This document shows, piece after piece, positions 22,007 to 29,788 of a stretch of DNA of 34,983 nt; position 1 is the stretch's first letter, and every line of letters starts with the position of its first letter. Both the position numbers and the translations under genes were made by a program. The DNA comes from Minisyncoccota bacterium (GTDB lineage: Bacteria > Patescibacteriota > Minisyncoccia > JAHIHE01 > JAGLIN01). The stretch spans positions 1-34,983 of the forward strand of contig JAGLJF010000012.1 of assembly GCA_023142595.1 (NCBI GenBank), given 5' to 3'. Below the pieces are notes generated by a model that ran no database searches, was not told the DNA's origin, and was given only the letters and a program-made list of their open reading frames with translations.

Positions 22007-22750
22007 TTAAAATCTTGGATTTTTTCTAGTATTGTCTTTAACGTCTTTTATAAACTTATCAACATTAAATTCTATGTCAAAACATTCTTTTAATAAAACA
22101 GAAGCAATTACTACATTGCCATATTTATTGAAATGAATAGTATCAATATCTCCTATTTTCGCACCGGTAATTTCCTCATTGCTTTCCTGAATTAAAGTAT
22201 ACATTTTCTCTCGATATTTTTTTTCAATTAACCTAAAAAAATCAATAAATAAAAAATTAGGACTATCTAAATAATTAAAAGCGATTTTTCTATCATTGTC
22301 TAAAAAAGTATTTATTTTATTATTTCTTTTTTCATCAGAAGATGGAATGCTTGTTGTAAAAATAATTTTAGCTCCTGTCTCTAATAGTTTGTCAATAATT
22401 TGTTTTGTGTTATTTTTAGTTTCTTCTAATTTAAAATTATAATAAAAATCATTTTTAGAAGTACTTAAAAATATCAAATCAGGATTTTCTTTGATTACAA
22501 ACATTTCAAGATTAGCCAATAAATCCTCAGAGCTAGCTCCGTCTAAGCCTCCGTTAAACGATTGAATAAACCAATAAGGAGCTTTCCAATCGCCTATAAT
22601 TTCTTCAAATTTTTCTCTTAATGCATATTTCACTATTTCAGCCCAGTTTGGGAAAGAATAAGCAACGACAGTCGTTGATGCTCCATAAAAAACAATCTTA
22701 AAAATATTCTCATCTCTTATTTTATTTTCTATTTCTTTTATCAAATTCAT
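22007..22750 (-). CDS. SGNH-hydrolase-fold protein (divergent)
   Basis: 247 aa. The SGNH blocks are recognisable but altered. Block I reads IVFYGASTTVVAY (GAST for GDS, Ser retained), block II has FNGGLDGASSEDLL (the Gly oxyanion residue), block III reads FLSTSKNDFYY (KND for GxND), and block V is DTIHFNKYG (D-x2-H retained). The catalytic Ser and Asp-His pair are therefore present, suggesting an esterase or acyl hydrolase. It has no signal peptide, so it is cytoplasmic. It begins 13 nt after the stop of a second SGNH gene on the same strand; the pair is probably one operon arising from an old duplication. Confidence 0.75.
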   Translation of the reverse strand: MNLIKEIENKIRDENIFKIVFYGASTTVVAYSFPNWAEIVKYALREKFEEIIGDWKAPYWFIQSFNGGLDGASSEDLLANLEMFVIKENPDLIFLSTSKNDFYYNFKLEETKNNTKQIIDKLLETGAKIIFTTSIPSSDEKRNNKINTFLDNDRKIAFNYLDSPNFLFIDFFRLIEKKYREKMYTLIQESNEEITGAKIGDIDTIHFNKYGNVVIASVLLKECFDIEFNVDKFIKDVKDNTRKNPRF

Positions 22751-22763
22751 ATTTTTATGGAAT

Positions 22764-23459
22764 TTATTTATCTTTACTTTTCAAAGACTCTAGTCTTTTA
22801 TTCTCTTCTACTACCCCTTTATCTAATAGAAAATCTTTTATAATCTCAAACATCTTTTTATGCCCAATTGAATTTGGATGCACGCCATCTTCTAATAATT
22901 CTTTATAATCCAATTTGCGAAATTCTTCATACATATTCACAAAATGCACGCCGATACTATCACAACAATGTCTTATAATTTCATTATATCCTTCGATTTC
23001 TCTATTTCCATATTCAATATTAAAATCCCATTTAGCAGGTTTTGTTCTTTTCTCATCAACGCATGCAGGTCCAATAAAAACAACCTTTGCAGAATATTTT
23101 TTGGCAATTATTAAGATCTTTTTAACATTTAAATTAAAATTGTCCAATGTTATATTAAAACAATTTTTACTTTTAACAAAAGCTGCATCATTTTTTCCAA
23201 TTGATATAACAATAATAATCTCTTCTTTCTCGCCAGTGTCTTCTCTCTCCCACAATCGATGTTGAATTTCATATTCAAACCTTTCAAGTAATTCTTTAGA
23301 TGTATCCCCAGAAACTCCAATATTATAAACCATATAATAATAATCAGAGTTATTTAAACTCTCCTTTATGTAAAAATTCTTTAATCTATTTGCCCAACCT
23401 CCTTGTTCATCCCAATTACCAAAAACAATACTATCCCCAAAAACTAAAATCCTTGCCAT
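22764..23459 (-). CDS. SGNH/GDSL-family hydrolase
   Basis: 231 aa, canonical. Block I is ILVFGDSIVFGNWDEQGGW (nucleophile Ser), block II YNIGVSGDTSKELL, block III IVISIGKNDA, block V DGVHPNSIGHKKM (catalytic Asp and His). No signal peptide. Relatives include TesA-type thioesterases/esterases and carbohydrate deacetylases; the substrate cannot be inferred. It is the first gene of a two-gene unit with the divergent SGNH protein downstream. Confidence 0.88.
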   Translation of the reverse strand: MARILVFGDSIVFGNWDEQGGWANRLKNFYIKESLNNSDYYYMVYNIGVSGDTSKELLERFEYEIQHRLWEREDTGEKEEIIIVISIGKNDAAFVKSKNCFNITLDNFNLNVKKILIIAKKYSAKVVFIGPACVDEKRTKPAKWDFNIEYGNREIEGYNEIIRHCCDSIGVHFVNMYEEFRKLDYKELLEDGVHPNSIGHKKMFEIIKDFLLDKGVVEENKRLESLKSKDK

Positions 23460-23530
23460 AATTATTCATTAAAAATAAAATTATATCCTTACCGTTAAAT
23501 TAAATTTCAAAATTAATCTAAAAAATTTCG

Positions 23531-23564
23531 TCCCTTCTCCTTTTGGGAGAGGATAGGTGAGGGT
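23531..23564 (+). repeat. 'CCTTTTGGGAGAGG' repeat, copy 2
   Basis: Second copy of the 20431 repeat, in the gap between the penicillin-binding protein gene and the SGNH pair. Confidence 0.75.
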
Positions 23565-23605
23565 TTAGAATTTCACAAAATAATTACAAATCTATAATAT
23601 TTAAA

Positions 23606-26600
23606 TTATTTTACCTCAACAAATCTCTTATTGCTCTCATATGACCTTCCATTTTTGTTATTCATAATTGCGAAAATTTTATACTTCCCTGAGATAAAAT
23701 ATTGCATATCTTCTTCCCATAAAATTTGATATAAACTGTCCTCTCCTGGAACTGGATATTGAGCCGAACCAATTTTCTTTTTAATTCCTGGCTTTTTAAC
23801 TAAATTCATATCAGCATCATATATGCTGTCGAGTTGATAATAAAAATCTACATTTCGAACATTCGAATCCGAAACCGCAACATTAAGAATAAATGGAAAG
23901 TCAGTGTCCAAAATTGGCTTAAGATATAATGAAGAATCGTTACTGACAATAACCGTTATTTCTTTTCGAGTTATATTTCCTACTTTATCATAAACTCTGA
24001 CAGAAACTACATGTAGCCCCTCCTTAGTTTCAGACGACAATCTATAAGAAACTTCGTAAGGAGAAACCTTGCCAACCCCGACAAGATTATTATCAAAATA
24101 AACATCAATTTGTTTCAAACCAAAAACAGTAGAAGATTCTGCTCTAACAACCAACTTACCATTTTTCACAATTTGATTATCTTGAGGATAACGCACATTC
24201 AAAATCGGCATCTTGTCCTCTTCTCTAACCGAACAAACTTCCGTCGGAATATTTGTATTAATTTCAGTTGCATTCTCCTCTGCCCACAGCAAAACTGACT
24301 CTTCCCAGTTTACAAAACTTGGATCAAGAGAAAATTCTTCCAGTATCTCCGACCTTGGATCATCTTTGTCAACATAATACAAAATATTATGAACTTCAAA
24401 ATATGATTTTTCTTCAATTTGGTCTTCTGGGGTAAGCTCAGTGGCAAGTTTGTCTTCGCAAGCTTTGTCAATTTTAATCACAACCTCATTGCTAAATTCT
24501 CCGTCTAAGATTCTTTTACCAGTTTCAATTGGTTCTGGAGAAATAAAATTTTCAACAGAGTCAAGCGCAAGTACTCTAGTCATAAAGTCATTCCATATCG
24601 GAGCGGCAACCGTGATCCCACCTCCTTGTTTCATTTTCTCTCCGTTATTATTCCCAGCCCAAACTCCAGCAACCAGACTTGGTGTATAACCAATTGTCCA
24701 ACCATCTTTGTAATCGCTTGTCGTTCCAGTCTTAGCAGCAACTGGTCTTTCCCCAAGATATAATTTATTTTTTAATCCAAAGGTCTTAGCCCTAGCATCA
24801 TTATCAGAAAGAATACTATTGATATTTCTAGCCACCTGTTTATCCAAAACATCTTTTGGATTTTCCGTAAATTCTTTCAAAACTTCTCCATATGAATCTT
24901 CTACTTTCAAAACACCTACTGTATCATTTCTTTTTCCATCATTTGCAAAAACACTATATGAAGAAACCATATCAACCAACTTCACCTCTCCCGTTCCAAG
25001 AACCAAAGAGAGTCCATATTTATCTGGACTATTAAGAGTTGTAATTCCTAAATTATGTGCCATTTGAACACTGTCTTTTATGCTAGATAAATACAACGCT
25101 TTTACTGCAGGTATGTTCAACGATCTCCCTAATGCCTCTCTAACGGTTACGGGACCAGAAAATTGAAAATTATAATTTTGGGGAATATATTCTTTCCCAC
25201 TTCCATCTTTACCAAAATTTGTTTCTACGTCAAAAAGAATTGTATCGGGAGTATAACCCTTCTGAAATGCCGTCGCGTAAATAAAAGGCTTAAACGACGA
25301 ACCAGGTTGACGATTTGAAATTGCTACATTTACATTTCCATCTTCTTCTATATTAAAATAGTCCTTACTTCCAACCATTGAAAGAATTTGCCCGTTTTTC
25401 GGATCAATCGCAACCAGAGATGCATTCTTGGCATTATATTGAATTGCATTATTCTCCGCTCCTTTTTTCACTGCATCTTCAGCAATAAGTTGCATATCAT
25501 AATCCAAAGTTGTATAAACTCGAAGACCTCCTTTTTCAACTTTTTCTTCTCCGTATTCATCAACTAATTGCTGTTTTATATACATCACAAAATGAGGAGC
25601 CTTGATGCTTGCTTCAAAGGGTTTAATTCTTTTTAATATCTCTTCTTCTTTGGCAATAGCCTCTTCTTCTTCGTTTATGAAACCCTCTCCTCGCATTTGC
25701 CAAATAATATTTTGATAACGATTTTCTAACGCCTCAGGATGAGCACCGTATGGAGAATAATATGTTGTCGCTTTTGGAAGTCCTGCAAGGAGCGCTGATT
25801 CTGAAATATCCAAATCATTGGCCGACTTTCCAAAAAATGTTTGTGCTGCCGATTCAATACCATACGCATTTGAACCATAAGGAATTTGATTCAAATACAT
25901 CTCCATGATTTCATCCTTACTAAACTTTTGCTCAGTTTCAATTGCCAAAATAAGCTCCTTAATCTTTCTCGTAAAAGTTCTCTCAGAAGTTAGAATTGAA
26001 TTTTTTATTAACTGCTGAGTTATAGTCGAACCTCCCTGAAGTTTTTCTCCGCTGATAACATCTTTATAAATTGCTCTGGCAATACCACGAAAATCAACTC
26101 CATGATGTTTATAAAAATCCTGATCTTCAGTAGCAATCGTCGCATTAATAAGATGTTGCGAAATTTGATCCAGTTTCACAACGCTTCTTTTTTCCTCTCC
26201 ATGTATTTCATATAATAAATGCTCACCAGCTCTGTCATATATTTTTGTCGATTGAGCAACGCTCCTGTCGGCAATCTTATCTGGATTTGGAATATCTTTT
26301 GAAAAATATATAAAAACGCCAATCATTGTCACAGTCCCAACAACAAAAAACATCATTGCTATTTTGAAAACTAATTTGAGAATTCTTTTACTTTTTCCTT
26401 TTTTTCTCTTACCCTTTTTAAGTCTAAAAATTCTCTCAAACAAAGACGGCACAACCTTTTTTTCAATAACGCCTTTTCGAACAATCCCTTTTCTAACCAC
26501 TTTTTTGCTACGAACTTTTTTAAGCAACTTAAAACCAAGACTCTTTTTTCGATTAGGTCTTTTTTTTGCCACTACTTTTTTTTCAATTCGATACTTTCTT

Positions 26601-26611
26601 CTAACTGCCAC
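23606..26611 (-). CDS. Bifunctional penicillin-binding protein 1A (GT51 + transpeptidase)
   Basis: 1001 aa, starting at GTG. Order: an ~80-residue extremely Lys/Arg-rich cytoplasmic tail; one membrane helix (IAMMFFVVGTVTMIGVFIYF); the GT51 lipid II polymerase with ATEDQDFYKHHGVDFRGIARA, GGSTITQQLIKN and KIKELILAIETEQ; then the transpeptidase with the SxxK nucleophile in RQPGSSFKPFIYA, SxN in GRSLNIPAVKAL, and KTGTTSDYKDGW. The C-terminus has an Ig-like domain (YPQDNQIVKNGKLVVRAESS ... VYDKVGNITRKEITVIV) and a further beta domain, similar to extra C-terminal domains of PBP1C-type proteins. It builds and cross-links peptidoglycan outside the membrane. No SD. Confidence 0.94.
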   Translation of the reverse strand: MAVRRKYRIEKKVVAKKRPNRKKSLGFKLLKKVRSKKVVRKGIVRKGVIEKKVVPSLFERIFRLKKGKRKKGKSKRILKLVFKIAMMFFVVGTVTMIGVFIYFSKDIPNPDKIADRSVAQSTKIYDRAGEHLLYEIHGEEKRSVVKLDQISQHLINATIATEDQDFYKHHGVDFRGIARAIYKDVISGEKLQGGSTITQQLIKNSILTSERTFTRKIKELILAIETEQKFSKDEIMEMYLNQIPYGSNAYGIESAAQTFFGKSANDLDISESALLAGLPKATTYYSPYGAHPEALENRYQNIIWQMRGEGFINEEEEAIAKEEEILKRIKPFEASIKAPHFVMYIKQQLVDEYGEEKVEKGGLRVYTTLDYDMQLIAEDAVKKGAENNAIQYNAKNASLVAIDPKNGQILSMVGSKDYFNIEEDGNVNVAISNRQPGSSFKPFIYATAFQKGYTPDTILFDVETNFGKDGSGKEYIPQNYNFQFSGPVTVREALGRSLNIPAVKALYLSSIKDSVQMAHNLGITTLNSPDKYGLSLVLGTGEVKLVDMVSSYSVFANDGKRNDTVGVLKVEDSYGEVLKEFTENPKDVLDKQVARNINSILSDNDARAKTFGLKNKLYLGERPVAAKTGTTSDYKDGWTIGYTPSLVAGVWAGNNNGEKMKQGGGITVAAPIWNDFMTRVLALDSVENFISPEPIETGKRILDGEFSNEVVIKIDKACEDKLATELTPEDQIEEKSYFEVHNILYYVDKDDPRSEILEEFSLDPSFVNWEESVLLWAEENATEINTNIPTEVCSVREEDKMPILNVRYPQDNQIVKNGKLVVRAESSTVFGLKQIDVYFDNNLVGVGKVSPYEVSYRLSSETKEGLHVVSVRVYDKVGNITRKEITVIVSNDSSLYLKPILDTDFPFILNVAVSDSNVRNVDFYYQLDSIYDADMNLVKKPGIKKKIGSAQYPVPGEDSLYQILWEEDMQYFISGKYKIFAIMNNKNGRSYESNKRFVEVK

Positions 26612-26790
26612 AATTTAGTGTTTAATATTTAGCAGTAAATCATATTCTAGCTTTGCTTAATACTTATACATTATAGCGATAATTTAATGTTTTGAAAAGT
26701 CCGAGAACTTGTCGTTTAAAATACTATCATTCTAAGTTTAATGACAACGTACTGAAAAATCCAGTTTCCATGCACACACTACTTTATACA

Positions 26791-26824
26791 AATTCTTGTA
26801 TTTCACAAGAATTTATGATAATAT
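26791..26824 (+). promoter_or_regulatory. Promoter with overlapping palindromic operator candidate
   Basis: TTGTAT (26796-26801), 17-nt spacer, TAATAT (26819-26824). A perfect 9-bp inverted repeat, AATTCTTGT - ATTTC - ACAAGAATT (26791-26813), covers the -35 box and half the spacer, which is a classic repressor-site position. Confidence 0.55.
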
Positions 26825-26848
26825 TTTTATAGATAGGAGATGAACAAA

Positions 26849-27310
26849 ATGTTGTCTAAAACAAAAAATGCCCCAACAGAAACAAAAATATCGCGCGAAA
26901 CAGCACTAAAACTAAAATCAATAAACTATTTTATTGTTTCTATTTTCACGCTTGCTGTCTCACTGGTAACTTGGACAAAATTAGCAGAACTAAATCTATT
27001 ACTATATAAATTATTGTTGATTGCAATAACTATATTCGCAATATATTCTACTTCAAAACCAATCAAGAGAAATCTTAATGTCGAATCTACAATTGCACAA
27101 AATGCAAGGGCTCAAATAGAACGACTAAGAAAAGATGGAGTTCCAGAAGAAATGTTAGCAATAATGGAAATGCCCGTAAATATGTTTTATGATCTGGCAA
27201 AAAAAGAGCCTAAGCATACAAAAATATCGTTTGGATTTGTAAGAAGAATACGTTATGTGATAGTTAATATAAACAGAAGTTTTGCTCGTTTAAAGAATGC
27301 CTATACATGA
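26849..27310 (+). CDS. Small membrane protein with two helices and cytoplasmic tail, unknown
   Basis: The track starts at an ATG (26840) that abuts AGGAG; the next in-frame ATG (26849) has AGGAG 8 nt upstream and is preferred, giving 153 aa (MLSKTKNAPTET...). Two hydrophobic helices (INYFIVSIFTLAVSLVTW, LLLYKLLLIAITIFAIYS) are followed by a helical basic tail (ARAQIERLRKDGVPEEMLAIMEMPVNMFYDLAKKEPKH...). Promoter, possible operator and terminator are all its own. Family not recognised. Confidence 0.65.
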   Translation: MLSKTKNAPTETKISRETALKLKSINYFIVSIFTLAVSLVTWTKLAELNLLLYKLLLIAITIFAIYSTSKPIKRNLNVESTIAQNARAQIERLRKDGVPEEMLAIMEMPVNMFYDLAKKEPKHTKISFGFVRRIRYVIVNINRSFARLKNAYT

Positions 27311-27333
27311 GAGACAATTTTATCTCTCTTTTT
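27309..27333 (+). terminator. Terminator of the 26849 gene
   Basis: GAGAGA - CAATTTTA - TCTCTC - TTTTT, with the stop codon overlapping the left arm. Confidence 0.75.
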
Positions 27334-27403
27334 ATTTGTTTTAAGACAAGAATCCTTGCGTAGTATGTTGATTTATAGTAGTATTTATATAGGAGAAGTG
27401 TAT

Positions 27404-27667
27404 ATGTCCGAAACAAACAATAATATTATTGTACCAGGAAAAGTGTTCCGACAAGGAATATTAGATGTAATTGAAAAGAAAACTGGAAGAAAAATTCCTT
27501 TTAAAGCATTCGACAATTTCGATGAGAGTGATTTTGGAAAATTAATTGGAATCAACACAGTAAGAGTAACAATTATACCAAGACTTCTTCATAGAGTTTT
27601 TTGCCTAAAAGGAACATATAATAAAGCTGTAGCAAGTACATGGCTGATAAAAAAAGGATTTAAATGA
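27404..27667 (+). CDS. Small basic protein, unknown
   Basis: The track starts at 27356, but AGGAG lies 8 nt before the in-frame ATG at 27404, so the protein is probably 87 aa (MSETNNNIIVPGKVFRQG...). It is basic and mostly helical, with ILDVIEKKTGRKIPFKAFDNF and VRVTIIPRLLHRVF; no known motif is recognised. A promoter TTGCGT-N17-TAGTAT lies just upstream. The TGA overlaps the ATG of the repeat-encoded 34-aa ORF (ATGA) because the 99-bp repeat begins inside this gene's last codons, so the repeat may have replaced the original end of the gene. Confidence 0.6.
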   Translation: MSETNNNIIVPGKVFRQGILDVIEKKTGRKIPFKAFDNFDESDFGKLIGINTVRVTIIPRLLHRVFCLKGTYNKAVASTWLIKKGFK

Positions 27668-27761
27668 AGAACCTCGCAGCAAGCTGCCGAGGTATCAAGA
27701 GGAAGAAATCCCTTTTGACAACTCCAACCAATGCAAGCATCGGGGAATTCTATCGATTAAA
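27663..27761 (+). repeat. 99-bp dispersed repeat, copy B
   Basis: Identical over 99 of 99 bases, in inverted orientation, to 3452-3550. Its left edge lies within the AAA-TGA end of the 27404 gene. Downstream sequence (TCCTTAAATC) differs from copy A (ATTGATGCAG), so both edges are defined. Confidence 0.97.
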
Positions 27762-27768
27762 TCCTTAA
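27664..27768 (+). CDS. 34-aa ORF encoded by repeat copy B
   Basis: ATG...TAA encodes MKNLAASCRGIKRKK, a threonine/leucine-rich centre, and IGEFYRLNP. It uses a different frame of the repeat from the one translated in copy A. It overlaps the preceding stop by 4 nt (ATGA), so it could be translated by coupling, but it may simply be a by-product of the repeat. Confidence 0.25.
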   Translation: MKNLAASCRGIKRKKSLLTTPTNASIGEFYRLNP

Positions 27769-27885
27769 ATCAGCTTTTTTTCTTGTATTTAAAAGATAAT
27801 TATGGTAAATTGAAGTTATTAATGTCAAATACGCAATAAAAAGTGGTTTTAAAAGAGATTTTAGATAAAAAAAGAAGAAGCACAC

Positions 27886-28128
27886 TTAAAGCACCTCAAT
27901 GTATCGATGCATTATACTACCAAAGAAAAAGCCATCACCCGTTCTAATAACTTTATCTTTCTCAATTAAGCTATTAAGAGCTTTTCCCATAGTAATATAA
28001 TCGCAACTCTCTCTTAATCTCATTTTAAGAAAAGTAAAGCTAAAATCTCCTCCTGATTTTTCTGCTTTAACTTTTTCAATGATTTCTTTTTCTACTTCTT
28101 CTATCGGTTTATCTGCAAATGGATGCAT
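27886..28128 (-). CDS. Small winged-helix-like protein, unknown
   Basis: 80 aa: MHPFADKPIEEVEKEIIEKVKAEKSGGDFSFTFLKMRLRES, then CDYITMGKALNSLIEKDKVIRTGDGFFFGS. The helix-turn-helix-strand pattern with 'LNSLIEKDKVIRTGDGFFF' resembles the recognition helix and wing of a small wHTH protein. GGAGG 5 nt before the ATG is a strong SD. A TTGTGG-N17-TATGTA promoter can be drawn upstream. Likely a DNA-binding regulator (inference). Confidence 0.65.
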   Translation of the reverse strand: MHPFADKPIEEVEKEIIEKVKAEKSGGDFSFTFLKMRLRESCDYITMGKALNSLIEKDKVIRTGDGFFFGSIMHRYIEVL

Positions 28129-28230
28129 TTTATCCTCCGTACATATTCTAATATTATCTAAACCACAACCAATTTAAATAAATATGTCGATACTATTAGT
28201 AAAATTAATATTTTTTTTGAAAAAGTAAAA

Positions 28231-28252
28231 ACATCTATTAAAAAATAGATGT
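28231..28252 (-). terminator. Terminator of the 39-aa basic protein gene
   Basis: On the minus strand ACATCTATT - TTTT - AATAGATGT, then TTTTACTTTTTC, starting right after the TGA. Confidence 0.85.
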
Positions 28253-28372
28253 TCATCGATGTTTTTTTCCTCTTTGTCTTTTTTCTCCTTTTACGCTTCC
28301 ACCAATATTTTTTTGCTTTTTAGCTTTTAAAGCTTCTTGCCTTTTCTTATTTCCTTTTCCTGCCGTTGCCAA
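28253..28372 (-). CDS. 39-aa highly basic protein (missed by the ORF track)
   Basis: TTG start with GAGGTGAT 6 nt upstream. The product begins MATAGKGNKKRQEALKAKK and ends GEKRQRGKKHR: about 40% Lys/Arg and no hydrophobic segment. It has a full set of signals: promoter TTGACT-N17-TATTGT (28420-28448 minus), SD, and a terminator abutting the stop. That makes it a real gene despite its size. Composition suggests RNA or ribosome binding; it does not match bTHX or other small ribosomal proteins that I can recall. Its promoter overlaps that of the divergent tyrS. Confidence 0.75.
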   Translation of the reverse strand: MATAGKGNKKRQEALKAKKQKNIGGSVKGEKRQRGKKHR

Positions 28373-28419
28373 AATAGATCACCTCATTTTTAATGATAAG
28401 ACTATTCCATATAATTCAA

Positions 28420-28448
28420 ACAATACACAATAATTATATAACAGTCAA
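28420..28448 (-). promoter_or_regulatory. Promoter of the 39-aa gene, overlapping the tyrS promoter
   Basis: Minus strand TTGACT (28443-28448), 17 nt, TATTGT (28420-28425). On the plus strand TATAAC (28435-28440) is 13 nt before the tyrS ATG, so RNA polymerase cannot occupy both at once. Confidence 0.55.
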
Positions 28449-28453
28449 TACTT

Positions 28454-29662
28454 ATGAACAAAATTAATACAGATTCAAAACAAATTGATGAAATTTTGAA
28501 CCGTGGTACGATTATGGAAATTTTACCGACTTCAAAAGAATTTCGCGAAAAATTAACAAGTGGCGAAAAACTTCGATTTTACATCGGAGCTGATCCGACT
28601 GCTAAAGCGCTTCATTTAGGACATGCGCAAAATTTAATGATTCTAGAAGATTTTCGCAAACTAGGACACGAAGTGATTTTTCTTATCGGAGATTTCACAG
28701 GTATGATTGGAGACCCAACCGACAAAAGTGCGGCCAGAGTTAGACAAACGCGAGAAGATGTTGAAAATAATTTCAAAGAATGGCTAAAGCAAGTGAAAAA
28801 CATCTTGTCTTTTGAAGATAAGGACAATCCAGTCAAAGTAAAATACAACTCTGAGTGGCTTTCTAAATTGAATTTTAAACAAGTTATCGATCTTGCTAGT
28901 AATTTTACAGTCCAACAAATGCTCGAACGAGATATGTTTCAAAAGAGAATAAATGAAAACAAGCCAATACACCTTCATGAATTTTTATATCCCTTGATGC
29001 AAGGCTATGATTCTGTAGCGATGGCTGTAGATGTAGAACTTTGCGGATCTGATCAGATTTTCAATGCGCTTGCGGGAAGAACTTTGATGCAAAAATTGAA
29101 AAACAAAAACAAGTTCGTGATTGCTGCCAAATTGATTGCAGATGAAAAAACGGGAATGTTGATGTCCAAGTCCAATGGCACTGGCATATTCCTTGATTTA
29201 AATCCCAATGACTTGTTCGGAGCAATTATGTCCCAGCCAGATGGAATGATAAAACCCTTGTTTTTGGGATGCACAAGAATTTACTTAATAAAAATCAATA
29301 AATTAATGAGCTTAGACAATCCACGAGACGCAAAAGCGAAACTTGCGCGAGAAATCACGGCAATTTACCACGGAGAAGATAAAGCTCAAAAAGCCGAAGA
29401 AGAATTTAATAAAATTTTTCGAGATAAAAGCAAACCGACCGACATTCCCGAAATCAAACTATCAAAAAAAGAATGTAGTCTTTTAGAGTTACTAATTGAA
29501 ACAAAACTCGCCTCTTCAAAATCTGATGCTCGCCGACTTGTTCAGCAAGGAGGAGTTCGAATTGATGATGTTGTCCAAAAAGATTTCGAAAAAGAAGTCG
29601 AAATTAAAAACGAAATGATTGTGCAAGTTGGAAAAAGAAGATTTGTGAAAATTGTTTTATAA
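28454..29662 (+). CDS. tyrS: Tyrosyl-tRNA synthetase
   Basis: 402 aa, class Ic. The Rossmann core begins EKLRFYIGADPTAKALHLGH with the HIGH signature as HLGH, and the KMSKS loop is LMSKSNGTG. LIGDFTGMIGDPTDKSAAR and the substrate-pocket strand AVDVELCGSDQIFNA (QxxD type) mark it as TyrS rather than TrpS, of the TyrZ-like subtype (HLGH, MSKS). The last 60 residues are an S4 RNA-binding domain (LVQQGGVRIDD...). It charges tRNA-Tyr. No SD. No T-box leader: the upstream gap is only 81 nt. It ends at a strong shared terminator. Confidence 0.96.
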   Translation: MNKINTDSKQIDEILNRGTIMEILPTSKEFREKLTSGEKLRFYIGADPTAKALHLGHAQNLMILEDFRKLGHEVIFLIGDFTGMIGDPTDKSAARVRQTREDVENNFKEWLKQVKNILSFEDKDNPVKVKYNSEWLSKLNFKQVIDLASNFTVQQMLERDMFQKRINENKPIHLHEFLYPLMQGYDSVAMAVDVELCGSDQIFNALAGRTLMQKLKNKNKFVIAAKLIADEKTGMLMSKSNGTGIFLDLNPNDLFGAIMSQPDGMIKPLFLGCTRIYLIKINKLMSLDNPRDAKAKLAREITAIYHGEDKAQKAEEEFNKIFRDKSKPTDIPEIKLSKKECSLLELLIETKLASSKSDARRLVQQGGVRIDDVVQKDFEKEVEIKNEMIVQVGKRRFVKIVL

Positions 29663-29744
29663 AAATTCGTTGGCTCTAGTTTCTCAACTTGAACCAATAA
29701 AAAGTTAGGAAACTAAAACTAATTTATTCCTAATTTAAGATAAT

Positions 29745-29770
29745 AAAAAAACCGCTAAAGCGGTTTTTTT
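29745..29770. terminator. Bidirectional terminator between tyrS and the ROK gene
   Basis: AAAAAAACCGCT - AA - AGCGGTTTTTTT, a perfect inverted repeat between converging genes. Confidence 0.9.
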
Positions 29771-29788
29771 ATTGTGAAAATTTTATAT

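Noticed and set aside
28129-28230. Possible riboswitch or leader RNA upstream of the 80-aa gene
   Set aside because: The SD and promoter fit within about 40 nt and no extended pairing is visible.
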